Of a stretch of 64,000 nucleotides of DNA, positions 24,349 through 32,362 are shown piece by piece. Location: NCBI RefSeq assembly GCF_000012985.1, contig NC_007645.1, forward strand, positions 6,499,001 through 6,563,000. Direction: 5' to 3'. Source of the stretch: Hahella chejuensis KCTC 2396 (lineage in GTDB: Bacteria; Pseudomonadota; Gammaproteobacteria; Pseudomonadales; Oleiphilaceae). The notes under the pieces were generated by a model that was not told the origin of the DNA, made no database searches, and was given only the letters and a program-made list of their open reading frames with translations. Numbering within the stretch: position 1 is the stretch's first letter; every line of letters begins with the position of its first letter. The translations under genes were made by a program, and so were the position numbers.

Positions 24349-25920
24349 CTAAAATTCAGTAGGCATTACCTTTACAACTCTCTCTAACTTGGGATATACA
24401 AACGGATAAGACATGAACCAGTCAAAGAATTCGTCTAGGTCATAGTGTTGCTTGACATATCTGTACGCGGCATCGTGTTGAATGTTTTTTTGATAGTCAT
24501 TATTTATCACGTCTGGATAAGGACCATTTTCAGATATTCTTTCGCATAGTGAGGTATAATGCCTAGCCTTCAAGTTAAAATAGAAGTAAAGATACGCTTC
24601 CTGATATTCTGATTCCTTCATTCTATTTCCCAGAATGTCATATCCTAATAGCCTTATTCCATTTCTTAAAATATTGACATTCATGCCAGAATAAAACCCA
24701 AATCCTTTATCTTTTAACTGATCCTCAATCTCTCTCCACCTGCTGATAATTTCGATTTCATGCATACTTCCAGAAAGGCATAGACTGTGAACAATTCTTT
24801 TCAGCTTAATTACAGACTCAACATATTTATCATCGTAGATTTCTTTAAGTACATTTTTCTCACTTTCGGATAGCATTGGCTCTGGATACCAGTAGTTTTT
24901 TGCCAAAGTATAGAAGTCTTCTACACTATCCAGACCTTTCATCCAATTATTACTTAGATACTCTTTAGCCTTTTCTCTTGCTTCAAGATATGAACAAGCC
25001 CTCATTTCCTCCAACTCTTCGTGGTAGTCTTTTAAGAAAGAATCTCCATCCTCGTATCGTATTTGGCTGAATGAAGCCCTCTCTGTCTCAAAAGAAAATG
25101 TGATCTTTCCGTTTGAAAGGCGCGGTTTAAAATATGCAACAATAAGCTGGAGCTCTGAAGCAATCACTGTTAGCTTTTGAAGCTCTTCATTAAAGACAAA
25201 AAGATTGCCTCGGCTATTAAACCCAATATCTTTATGAACTTGCCGTATCTCCGCATCAATTTTCATTTCCTCTTGTGCCACCGCAACGGAGTCAAACGAG
25301 CATATCCACATTAGTTGATAGCCCATATCCTTATATAGTTGTTGTCGTCTGCCAATTATTTCAGGCGACTCGCTGCGCAGCTGGATCTCAAACACGACAT
25401 GACGCCCCTTATATTTCGCTAAGATATCGGGCTTGCCTCTCTGCCGTCGGTCAGGACTGAAAATAAATCGGTCATCAACAGCAATAACACTCCAATTAGG
25501 GAGCTGGCGAAGTGTTTCGCTAATTAAGGTCTTGAGTGCACGGTGGCGCCCGCCTTCTTTTATTCCCTTATAGACTAACGCTCGGTTAGAGTTATCAGAT
25601 TTCCATTGACAATGCTGACCACAACCGCGCCGATGCTTAAAAAAGTAGAGATGTGAATTCATTGCGTTCAGAGGTATGCCAGCTACACCATCCTGCTTCT
25701 TTAAGCGTGCGGTTAGCTGTACTGGCTCGTCACAAAAATAACACCGGAAGCGATTTCGAGCGCTCACCCGCATTTGGGCAATTGCATCAAGGCCATAATA
25801 TTCAGTGATGAGTACTGCTGGTACCGCATCCAGCTCTGGCCGCTCAAGATCTTTAACAAGGGGGATTTGGAGTTTTGATTCGGGAAAGTCAAATTGATCG
25901 AAGGAGTCCATCTTCGTCAC
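24349..25920 (-). CDS. CoiA-like / DUF6035-like protein with a predicted nuclease domain
   Basis: 523 aa from a GTG with an upstream GAGG; an ATG at 25911 is the alternative. Near residue 60 a zinc-binding element is visible (CYFCDEPVQL, then FKHRRGCGQHC), and near residue 160-185 a PD-(D/E)xK core: RGKPDILAKYKGRHVVFEIQL, with Asp and E-x-Q. The order Zn ribbon then PD-ExQ nuclease is that of CoiA-type competence proteins, and related proteins are frequent in islands. The C-terminal 300 residues are helical and unknown. A DNA-processing or defence role is inferred. Confidence 0.72.
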   Translation of the reverse strand: MTKMDSFDQFDFPESKLQIPLVKDLERPELDAVPAVLITEYYGLDAIAQMRVSARNRFRCYFCDEPVQLTARLKKQDGVAGIPLNAMNSHLYFFKHRRGCGQHCQWKSDNSNRALVYKGIKEGGRHRALKTLISETLRQLPNWSVIAVDDRFIFSPDRRQRGKPDILAKYKGRHVVFEIQLRSESPEIIGRRQQLYKDMGYQLMWICSFDSVAVAQEEMKIDAEIRQVHKDIGFNSRGNLFVFNEELQKLTVIASELQLIVAYFKPRLSNGKITFSFETERASFSQIRYEDGDSFLKDYHEELEEMRACSYLEAREKAKEYLSNNWMKGLDSVEDFYTLAKNYWYPEPMLSESEKNVLKEIYDDKYVESVIKLKRIVHSLCLSGSMHEIEIISRWREIEDQLKDKGFGFYSGMNVNILRNGIRLLGYDILGNRMKESEYQEAYLYFYFNLKARHYTSLCERISENGPYPDVINNDYQKNIQHDAAYRYVKQHYDLDEFFDWFMSYPFVYPKLERVVKVMPTEF

Positions 25921-26095
25921 TACTGCACCTCGCTACAAATTCCGTTAGCTTAAACTCTCCATCGAACTTTAATGTTCAGGCAAGCGTAGCAATATTCGCG
26001 TATTTTTTCTATTTACGCAAACTTTCTCAATTATCGAAGCGAATCTATGCGGGACGCAATGCCCTAAAGGTTATCTCTCAAAGTAAATATTTGAA

Positions 26096-26121
26096 AAAGA
26101 AGAGGGCATCCCCTCTTCTTT
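26096..26121 (-). terminator. Rho-independent terminator
   Basis: Perfect 11-bp stem AAAGAAGAGGG / CCCTCTTCTTT (26096-26106 and 26111-26121), loop CATC, with T runs when read on the minus strand. It ends the 64-aa gene at 26142 and may also act on the plus strand. Confidence 0.85.
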
Positions 26122-26141
26122 ATTAATCAGGTATGACTATA

Positions 26142-26336
26142 TCATCCCGATAAAAATGGCTCTAAAGTGAAGCGAGCAAACCAAAGCCAATCAATAATGA
26201 GTAGGCTATACTCAAACAACCATTCTTGATAGGTTTCGCCCTCATACATTCTTTCGCGACATATCTCGGCCTTCAGAATCAGTACGAGAAAATGACATAC
26301 ACCCACCAGTACTTTCAGCGCAACTAATATGCTCAT
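26142..26336 (-). CDS. 64-aa membrane protein
   Basis: ATG preceded by GAGGA at good spacing; a terminator follows immediately. Two hydrophobic helices (VALKVLVGVCHFLVLIL and YSLLIIDWLWFARF) around a charged loop. No family known. Similar in scale to the 68-aa membrane protein at 11750. Confidence 0.6.
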   Translation of the reverse strand: MSILVALKVLVGVCHFLVLILKAEICRERMYEGETYQEWLFEYSLLIIDWLWFARFTLEPFLSG

Positions 26337-26404
26337 ATCCGGTTCCTCTTCACAAGAAAAAGTATTGAGGCCACCGAACCGGAGTATGTATGTCGTGTCA
26401 TCGG

Positions 26405-26439
26405 TTGGAATTTGACAAATTTCAACGCGAGCGTATACT
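26405..26439 (+). promoter_or_regulatory. strong promoter with overlapping operator-like palindrome
   Basis: TTGACA (26412-26417), 16-base spacer, TATACT (26434-26439). An inverted repeat TTGGAATTTG / CAAATTTCAA (one mismatch) covers the -35 box, a natural place for a repressor. Confidence 0.75.
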
Positions 26440-26445
26440 CAAGCT

Positions 26446-26530
26446 TGGTTCTTGTAGCATGTCTACTCGCCAAAGTTTTGATGCTACATGTGGCCTGTTC
26501 TTCGAAAACCCTCCCTTTGGAGGGTTTTTT
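26446..26530 (+). ncRNA. candidate small RNA of about 85 nt
   Basis: The strong promoter is followed within 90 bases by a hairpin TGTAGCAT / ATGCTACA (26453-26460 and 26481-26488) and a textbook terminator: 10-bp perfect stem AAAACCCTCC / GGAGGGTTTT (26505-26514 and 26519-26528) plus T run. No ribosome binding site precedes the only ATG, and its frame runs through the terminator. The unit therefore looks like a regulatory RNA. Confidence 0.7.
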
Positions 26531-26585
26531 ATGACGTCACACTAATGGTTAGTCGCAAGCCATTCCTCCCCTATCACACAGACAC

Positions 26586-26626
26586 AAAAAACCCGCTCTC
26601 AACATCTATCTGTCTTATAAGCGGGT
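26586..26626 (-). terminator. Rho-independent terminator on the minus strand
   Basis: ACCCGCT / AGCGGGT stem (26591-26597 and 26620-26626) followed on the minus strand by a run of T (A run at 26586-26591). The loop is long (22 bases). Confidence 0.7.
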
Positions 26627-26731
26627 GTGGGTATCTCTAATATTGTCAGGCCCCGATTCGATCATCATGCTCGATCGAATCAGGCACGTCGCTCCGTATA
26701 TCAGGAGCTTGCTCGTCGTTCGTCGTCTCAT
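26615..26731 (-). CDS. possible 38-aa basic small protein
   Basis: ATG with an AGGTG about 8 bases upstream, product starting MRRRTTSKLLIYGATC and ending RDTHTRL. Upstream are TTGATC and TATAAG boxes on the minus strand (26777-26782 and 26755-26760, 16-base spacer), and a terminator overlaps the end. Alternatively the transcript is a structured RNA, because it folds into a 9-bp hairpin (26655-26663 with 26673-26681). Confidence 0.45.
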   Translation of the reverse strand: MRRRTTSKLLIYGATCLIRSSMMIESGPDNIRDTHTRL

Positions 26732-26754
26732 AAGAAGTCACCTACTGCATCTTA

Positions 26755-26782
26755 CTTATAATCAGCATACCAGACAGATCAA
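26755..26782 (-). promoter_or_regulatory. minus-strand sigma-70-type promoter
   Basis: TTGATC and TATAAG read on the minus strand with a 16-base spacer. It would start transcription near 26747 toward the 38-aa ORF and terminator. Confidence 0.55.
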
Positions 26783-26947
26783 AAAACAACCAACCACTTC
26801 TACATTACGTTATTTTTAGATAAGTATATGACGTCACATGAACATCTACTTACCTGATTTATAATAGAAATATATCTATTATTCACCTTTCAACTCATGA
26901 GTAGAAAACGACATTTCCGTCACAGCTTTCATTTTGATATTGGATGA

Positions 26948-26962
26948 GGGGACATGGGGACG
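26948..26962 (+). repeat. 15-bp inverted repeat, copy 1
   Basis: GGGGACATGGGGACG, just after the stop of the first serine recombinase. The exact inverse is at 28572-28586, so the recombinase gene sits between the two. It includes ACATGG, the same six bases as the island's core. Confidence 0.9.
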
Positions 26963-26969
26963 TTACACA

Positions 26970-28517
26970 TTATGCTCCCCCATCTTCCTTCCACACATCT
27001 CGTCCGAGTAATATGCTACGTGCAGCAACCTGCACACGCTCCTTTGTCCAAGTAAAACGTCGGTAGCAGATCGGCCGTTGCTCACCATAGTAAAATTTAC
27101 GGTCATTAAAGACTGCCGACATAGGAAAATCCCAAGTAATTTCAACGTTTTTTCGCTGTATTTCGATGTTCGAGATTGCAGATTTTAAAATTACTCGAAT
27201 TTCGTCTGATGGCTTCAATTTATCTATATTTTTCAAGCTATTTACTTGTTCGAGGAAAATCCGCTCTCTATCTTCAAATACGGTTTTTTGCTGAAGCTCA
27301 TGCAACCTCCGATCTATATCTAATCGCTCGTCAATTATGGCTTTTCTCCGATCCTGCAACATCACCTCATCGATAACACGATCAAGATATGCGTCGGTTA
27401 AACGAACTTCTTGTTCCTTTAATGTGGCAAGTCTCAGTTTAAGATATCCTCTCTGGCTCTCTACGTCTCTATTTAACTCATTAATAACAAAAGTAAACTC
27501 TTCAGCAAATGCTTTTAACACACCTTTTCTGAAGATACCCCGAGCTCGGAGGGTCATAGCAATAATTCTAAGTACAACATCTTCTCGAATACACGTACCG
27601 GCACACGCTTTTGTATGGCAACGATAGTATGCAATTCCCCGTTGTGTTTCGGCATAGAGACCATAGCTGCAATTTTTACAGCGTATTAGACGCTGTAACG
27701 CGTAAATGCGCTTCACAGGCCGCTTACTATTGAGTGGACGACGCATAACCTCTTGAACCCGATCAAAAAGTGCTTTTGTTATAAGTGGCTCGTGATTTCC
27801 CTGGAAGACTTGATTCGTACGCCTGATACGCATGAGTCCATAGTAAAATGGATTTTGAAGCAGGCACGAAATGCCATTCAAAGACAGAGGCTTGTTCTGG
27901 CGATTAACCAAGCCACGTTTACTGAGCTCTGTCAGCAAAGAAAATAAAGTATAACTTCCTGTCGCATAACGCTCGAAAGCCTCTTGAACTAGTGGTCCAA
28001 GTTTCGGACATATAGTTTTTGCTTTTGCAGACCCATTATCTAGATATCCAATAGGTGCCCGGAGAGGATAGAAGCCCTGCTTCAACCGACCGTACATTCC
28101 CTTTCGAACTTCTTCGCGGAGATTTCGAATATAGTCAGCAGCCACCACCGCTTGAATATCAGCGGAGAGACGTCCGCCTCGCGACTGAAGATCAAGATTC
28201 TCGTTCGCAAAATGTACCTCGATCCCGCTATCTATTAGTTTACCTAGATCTGCCCAATCTTTGAGATTGCGGGCTCCGCGATCAATCTTGTGCATGATGA
28301 CTCCATGCGCCTTTCCCTTTTCAAGAGCCTGAAACATCTTTCGGAAAATAGTTCTGCCCTGCTTCGCTGCAGTTTCTCGCTCCTCAAACCATTCCGTAAT
28401 GGTCAGGTTTTCGCGCTTTGCGAATGCATTGATAGCAGCTCGCTGTTCTTGCAGCGAGGAACCTTTATCACCCTGTCTTTGCGTTGAGACTCGTATGTAT
28501 GCGAAATATTTCCTCAT
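26970..28517 (-). CDS. large serine recombinase 1
   Basis: 515 aa. N-terminal resolvase domain with the catalytic serine at about residue 11 (YIRVSTQRQ), followed by the arginine-containing KIDRGARNLKDW, the recombinase DNA-binding domain (GFYPLRAPIGYLDNG), a zinc ribbon (CKNCSYGLY ... CHTKAC) and a helical coiled-coil part near residues 340-420, then a long C-terminus. Large serine recombinases integrate and excise mobile DNA. It has no obvious Shine-Dalgarno. It lies inside a pair of perfect inverted repeats, unlike the integrase at 35682. Confidence 0.93.
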   Translation of the reverse strand: MRKYFAYIRVSTQRQGDKGSSLQEQRAAINAFAKRENLTITEWFEERETAAKQGRTIFRKMFQALEKGKAHGVIMHKIDRGARNLKDWADLGKLIDSGIEVHFANENLDLQSRGGRLSADIQAVVAADYIRNLREEVRKGMYGRLKQGFYPLRAPIGYLDNGSAKAKTICPKLGPLVQEAFERYATGSYTLFSLLTELSKRGLVNRQNKPLSLNGISCLLQNPFYYGLMRIRRTNQVFQGNHEPLITKALFDRVQEVMRRPLNSKRPVKRIYALQRLIRCKNCSYGLYAETQRGIAYYRCHTKACAGTCIREDVVLRIIAMTLRARGIFRKGVLKAFAEEFTFVINELNRDVESQRGYLKLRLATLKEQEVRLTDAYLDRVIDEVMLQDRRKAIIDERLDIDRRLHELQQKTVFEDRERIFLEQVNSLKNIDKLKPSDEIRVILKSAISNIEIQRKNVEITWDFPMSAVFNDRKFYYGEQRPICYRRFTWTKERVQVAARSILLGRDVWKEDGGA

Positions 28518-28550
28518 ATGATGAATTGATTATGAATACAGCCTATCAAA

Positions 28551-28757
28551 TTAAGGGGTATTGTCATCCTTCGTCCCCATGTCCCCCCGTCCATGTGAGT
28601 CATTTTCTTTGCGACTTTGCACACTACGGTTGAGCGAGATCAAGGCTTTGAGAAAAGCCCGCAGCTTTTCTTGAGCAACAAGCTTCTCCTCCAACGATGC
28701 ATTCGGCATCTGCATCTCAACCAACGGTGAGATGTTTGTTTCTCTTTTTTCTGGCAT
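28551..28757 (-). CDS. 68-aa protein upstream of recombinase 1
   Basis: Begins MPEKRETNISPLVEMQMPN, helical centre (LEEKLVAQEKLRAFLKALISL) and a charged, gly-rich tail. It ends 33 bases before the recombinase start on the same strand and may regulate it or be translated with it. The inverted-repeat copy 2 lies inside its 3' end. Confidence 0.55.
   Translation of the reverse strand: MPEKRETNISPLVEMQMPNASLEEKLVAQEKLRAFLKALISLNRSVQSRKENDSHGRGDMGTKDDNTP
28572..28586 (-). repeat. 15-bp inverted repeat, copy 2
   Basis: CGTCCCCATGTCCCC, the exact reverse complement of the copy at 26948-26962, located in the last codons of the 68-aa gene. Confidence 0.9.
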
Positions 28758-28810
28758 GCCCGTACCTTGCAGGCGCGCAGGATAACTTCATAGCGGAATA
28801 AGAGTGCGCA

Positions 28811-30190
28811 ATGCGCACCTTTACCCGTCTATTTGTTTTCGCCTCAAGCGATACCATCTGGCGCATGCGTGAAAATCAAAAGAAGAAGTCAGAGCCAACT
28901 GTCTCTCGTCGGCTAAGCGATGGGGGCATTGTTGAGATGGTGTACCGATCAAGCGAGCGACGCACCGAGCTTGCAATATGGGACGGCAACCAGGTTACCT
29001 ATCAAGAATCTCTATCCCTGCCGAATGGCGAGACGCTCGTTCCGATCAAGGGAAGCAATAACCTTATCCGCCACAAGGCTATATTGCTGCCTGAGCGAGC
29101 AAAGGAGTACGGAACAACTAAACAGTTAATCGACGCAATCCGGTCGTACATCGATCGATATGTCCATCTTTCTGATCAATTCCGCTCTATTGCGCCTGTC
29201 TATGTGCTTCTTTCTTGGGTGAGTGACGCATTCAATGAAGTCCCGTATCTGCGTTTTCGCGGTGATTTTGGAAGTGGGAAAACCCGAGCGCTACAAGTCC
29301 TAGGGAGCATCCTATACAAGCCGTTTTTCGCCAGCGGCGCTTCTACACTTTCCCCGCTTTTTCATACTCTGGATCTCTTTCGCGGTTCTCTGGTTTTCGA
29401 CGAAACAGACTTTCGCTATTCGGATGAGCGTAGCGATATCGTGAAGATATTTAACAACGGCACGTCACGTGGACTGCCAGTGCTGCGAACAATCGTGAAC
29501 AAGGATAATGAGTACAATCCGCGTGCGTTCTCTGTCTTTGGTCCGAAAATCGTAGCCATGCGGCGCAACTTTAGCGATGAAGCGCTTGAGTCCCGTTTTA
29601 TCACTGAAGAAATGGGCACGCACCCGCTTCGACTCGATATCCCCATTAGTCTCCCCAACACATACAAAGACGAGGCAAAGGAACTCCGCAACATGTTGCT
29701 AATGTTTCGATTTCGGCACATGCAGGGCGCGCGATCCGGCAATATCGCCGCATACAGCACATCACACCCAACACTCTCCGCCCGAACGCAACAAATGCTT
29801 TTGCCGCTGCTTTCACTTGCACAGGATGAGGAAGCGAAGGGGCACATTCTCGACATTGGCCGCGTAATGGACGAGCGCGTTCAAAGTCTTCGCTCACGGT
29901 CACACGAGGCAATGCTCTTACCTATCCTGGCTTCATTCATGTACACAGAGCAGGACATTCCGATCCAGCAACTTACCGCAGCCTTCCTCGAAAAGCATGA
30001 CGCAGATATCGATCGCCCTATCACCTCTCGATATGTAGGAAGCTTGGTGCGTACCCGTCTATACCTGCCGACATACAAGCGGCATGGCGTGTTTGTGATC
30101 CCAGTTACTGAAAAGGTAAAGGAGCAGGTACATGGACTTTGTGTGCGGTATGGGGTTGGGAAAGATAGCGCCGCCTCAGACCGTTCATGA
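28811..30190 (+). CDS. P-loop ATPase, primase/helicase-like
   Basis: 459 aa; an ATG at 28865 is an alternative start and neither has a good ribosome site. Walker A is FRGDFGSGKTRALQVL near residue 150; the Walker B candidate is GSLVFDETDFR near residue 200, followed by DIVKIFNNGTSRGLPVLR and a sensor-like PKIVAMRRNFSDEALESRF. This set resembles the ATPase found C-terminal to primases in phages and mobile elements (DUF3631-type or superfamily-3-like). A C-terminal winged-helix-type region follows. It may support replication of the excised island. Confidence 0.7.
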   Translation: MRTFTRLFVFASSDTIWRMRENQKKKSEPTVSRRLSDGGIVEMVYRSSERRTELAIWDGNQVTYQESLSLPNGETLVPIKGSNNLIRHKAILLPERAKEYGTTKQLIDAIRSYIDRYVHLSDQFRSIAPVYVLLSWVSDAFNEVPYLRFRGDFGSGKTRALQVLGSILYKPFFASGASTLSPLFHTLDLFRGSLVFDETDFRYSDERSDIVKIFNNGTSRGLPVLRTIVNKDNEYNPRAFSVFGPKIVAMRRNFSDEALESRFITEEMGTHPLRLDIPISLPNTYKDEAKELRNMLLMFRFRHMQGARSGNIAAYSTSHPTLSARTQQMLLPLLSLAQDEEAKGHILDIGRVMDERVQSLRSRSHEAMLLPILASFMYTEQDIPIQQLTAAFLEKHDADIDRPITSRYVGSLVRTRLYLPTYKRHGVFVIPVTEKVKEQVHGLCVRYGVGKDSAASDRS

Positions 30191-30291
30191 GCCCGAAAAT
30201 AGCCAGCACACAACCATTAAGATCAAAATTTAATCTACACTTCTAATGGGTATATTACCCGTACTTATATCGCACCCATGGAGGCACGGCT

Positions 30292-30504
30292 ATGACAAAA
30301 ATCATCGGCAACAATGACGGTCCTGGCGGACGCAACGATACATACAAAATTGGCAACAGACCTAACGTGCCAAGAGCACAAGCTGTTAAAGAGGTTGAGC
30401 AAGGGAAGCATCCTGGAGCCCATGTTGTTGAAGTTAATGGCCAGAAATACGTTCGGGACAATCCCGACAACTCAAAGAAAGACAACGTAAACAGAAATAA
30501 ATAG
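30292..30504 (+). CDS. DUF3892-like small protein
   Basis: 70 aa, hydrophilic, with GAHVVEVNGQKYVRDNPDN near the C-terminus followed by KKDNVNR, the hallmark of DUF3892 (usually ending in a dNL-type motif). A GGAGG lies upstream. Such proteins are frequent small cargo in mobile DNA and have no known activity. Confidence 0.7.
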   Translation: MTKIIGNNDGPGGRNDTYKIGNRPNVPRAQAVKEVEQGKHPGAHVVEVNGQKYVRDNPDNSKKDNVNRNK

Positions 30505-30538
30505 CTCATGTTTGCCCAGAAAGCATGAGGAAGATCCT

Positions 30539-30820
30539 GTGAAGGCGCGATGCTTTCTTTGGTCTGGCGCCTTCATACTCTCGCTAGTCTCCCCGGCATT
30601 GTCTGCCGATGCGAACGAGGATATAAAAAGAAAAATAATTGAGCTGTCTATACAAAGCTATCCGGGAAATTGTCCTTGCCCGTATAACCGAGATCGAGCC
30701 GGAAGGAAGTGCGGAAAACGGAGCGCGTATAGCAAGCCGGGAGGATATTCCCCTATCTGTTATATATCTGATGTAACGGATGAGATGGTGAAAGAACACA
30801 AAAGGATGGATAAAAAGTAG
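30539..30820 (+). CDS. small secreted cysteine-rich protein
   Basis: 93 aa from a GTG after GAGGAAG. The N-terminus is a signal peptide (hydrophobic GAFILSLVSPALSA), and the mature part has the pattern YPGNCPCPYNRDRAGRKCG, KRSAYSKPGG and PICY, with four cysteines suited to disulfides. I recall this CPCPY pattern as a recurring family of exported proteins of unknown function. Next to the DUF3892-like gene with 34 bases between. Confidence 0.7.
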   Translation: MKARCFLWSGAFILSLVSPALSADANEDIKRKIIELSIQSYPGNCPCPYNRDRAGRKCGKRSAYSKPGGYSPICYISDVTDEMVKEHKRMDKK

Positions 30821-30833
30821 ACGATTTCTGTTT

Positions 30834-32324
30834 TTAAAGAAGAGGTTTAAATATTGATATTCCATCGGAAAAGAGACGACCATGAAATTCAGCAGCTTGT
30901 CTATCGGTCATACTAGCAACATAATCACAGACTACTCTGTGTGCATCAGATATATTCCTTTTTCTAGCCCTATCATAATCTATCTTCCATGGCCCAGGCA
31001 AAAGCTTACCCTCACTATCAATAATGGATTTAAATATTTGTTTTATGTATTCTTTTCCTTTAAATTCGAAAACAGAAAGTCTTTGAGAGTTGATCGTCAA
31101 CATAAAATTCAACTTCTTCAATAGCTCAACCGTTATAAGCTGTTCTCTTTTCAGCCTAACCCTAGAAAGCTGCGGGTAATTCTCATTTTCATGAGGCAAG
31201 AACTCAACTGACTCAATTAGCTTTCCGACTCTTCTAGCAGTAAACTTCACTCTTTCGAGAGGCTGCTCTGTAAACTTTGTATCAAACATATAGGTTAACA
31301 GCGTACAGAGCACATTATCTGCAACATTATTATCAGAAGATTTATCTATGTATTTTTTTATTTCGACAACTTCGAACAGATCAGACACAATATTCACTAT
31401 ATCATCAGGATCAGAAAGTTCCTTATATTTCTCTTTTTTTAAAGCCTTATTTATTTCCGAAAACAACTTATATTTAAGCGGTGGTATGCCGGCTCCATCA
31501 CCAATTGTTATAGATTTAAGCAAATATAAAGGCGTTATAAATCCGGCGTGAAAAGAGTCTTCCAAATCGTATGTAGAGTATGCAATATCATCAGCAACAT
31601 CCATGATGGAGCATTCAATTGTCTTAAAATTTTCTCCTGTATACCCAGGTGCAACATGTTTCTTTATTTGATCAACAAGGTTTCTTTCAACCCCATAGAA
31701 CCCTTTTCTGGGCTCTATTGCGTCTTTCCTTAAAGGGCTAATTTCCTCGTCATACTTTAGAATAGATGCCAATGATCGATAGGTAAGATTAAGTCCATAT
31801 GGCGCATCAACTGTACCGTCCTCTAAATCTAATAACTTTTTCTCCACATTAGATAGTATTCGGAGCGTTTGAGCATTACCTTCAAACCCGCCATATAGCC
31901 TCATCAATTCATCAAGAGCTTTTTCTCCATTATGCCCAAATGGTGGATGCCCTATATCATGTGCTAGAGAGGCAAACTGAACAAGATCCAAATCTATTTG
32001 ACATTGTTCGCCAATTTTTTTGGGTAGTTCGCGCACATTTAGATACTGAGCAATTCCAAAGGCAATTTGCGCAACTTCAAGTGAATGAGTCAGCCTATTT
32101 CGAAAAAAGTCATCCTCGTGCCCAGGATAAAGCTGGGTTTTTCCTTGCAGCCGGCGGAAAGATGCGGAATGGAGTAAACGTGCATAGTCTTTCTGGAATG
32201 GCGTACGGCCTAATTTACTTTTCTCTTGTCTTTCTTTATTGCCGTATGCTCTTCCATCCTGACGCTTACAGTCATTTTTTACGTTATACAGCTTGTTACT
32301 GGAATTATATAGGGGACTATCCAT
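30834..32324 (-). CDS. dGTPase-type HD-domain triphosphohydrolase
   Basis: 496 aa. The HD motif is complete: RLTHSLEVAQIA (His), LAHDIGHPPFGHNGE (His-Asp) and SIMDVADDIAYSTYDLED (Asp), preceded by FRRLQGKTQLY. This family hydrolyses dGTP or other dNTPs to nucleoside and triphosphate; related enzymes deplete dNTP in phage defence. Low GC marks it as cargo. The start codon sits directly after a predicted terminator hairpin and has no ribosome site, so translation may be leaderless or regulated. Coupled to the 111-aa gene upstream. Confidence 0.88.
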   Translation of the reverse strand: MDSPLYNSSNKLYNVKNDCKRQDGRAYGNKERQEKSKLGRTPFQKDYARLLHSASFRRLQGKTQLYPGHEDDFFRNRLTHSLEVAQIAFGIAQYLNVRELPKKIGEQCQIDLDLVQFASLAHDIGHPPFGHNGEKALDELMRLYGGFEGNAQTLRILSNVEKKLLDLEDGTVDAPYGLNLTYRSLASILKYDEEISPLRKDAIEPRKGFYGVERNLVDQIKKHVAPGYTGENFKTIECSIMDVADDIAYSTYDLEDSFHAGFITPLYLLKSITIGDGAGIPPLKYKLFSEINKALKKEKYKELSDPDDIVNIVSDLFEVVEIKKYIDKSSDNNVADNVLCTLLTYMFDTKFTEQPLERVKFTARRVGKLIESVEFLPHENENYPQLSRVRLKREQLITVELLKKLNFMLTINSQRLSVFEFKGKEYIKQIFKSIIDSEGKLLPGPWKIDYDRARKRNISDAHRVVCDYVASMTDRQAAEFHGRLFSDGISIFKPLL

Positions 32325-32350
32325 GAAAAAGAGCCAAATAGAATTGGCTC
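32325..32350 (-). terminator. attenuator-like terminator just before the dGTPase start
   Basis: GAGCCAA / TTGGCTC stem (7 bp, 32331-32337 and 32344-32350) followed on the minus strand by TTTTTC and then the ATG of the dGTPase gene at 32324. Confidence 0.72.
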
Positions 32351-32362
32351 CTCCCTTAATGC

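Noticed and set aside
26459-26545. 28-codon frame in the candidate small RNA
   Set aside because: No ribosome site and the frame passes through the terminator stem.
26625-26819. 64-codon frame on the plus strand over the minus-strand mini unit
   Set aside because: It runs over promoter, hairpins and terminator of the other strand and has no ribosome site.
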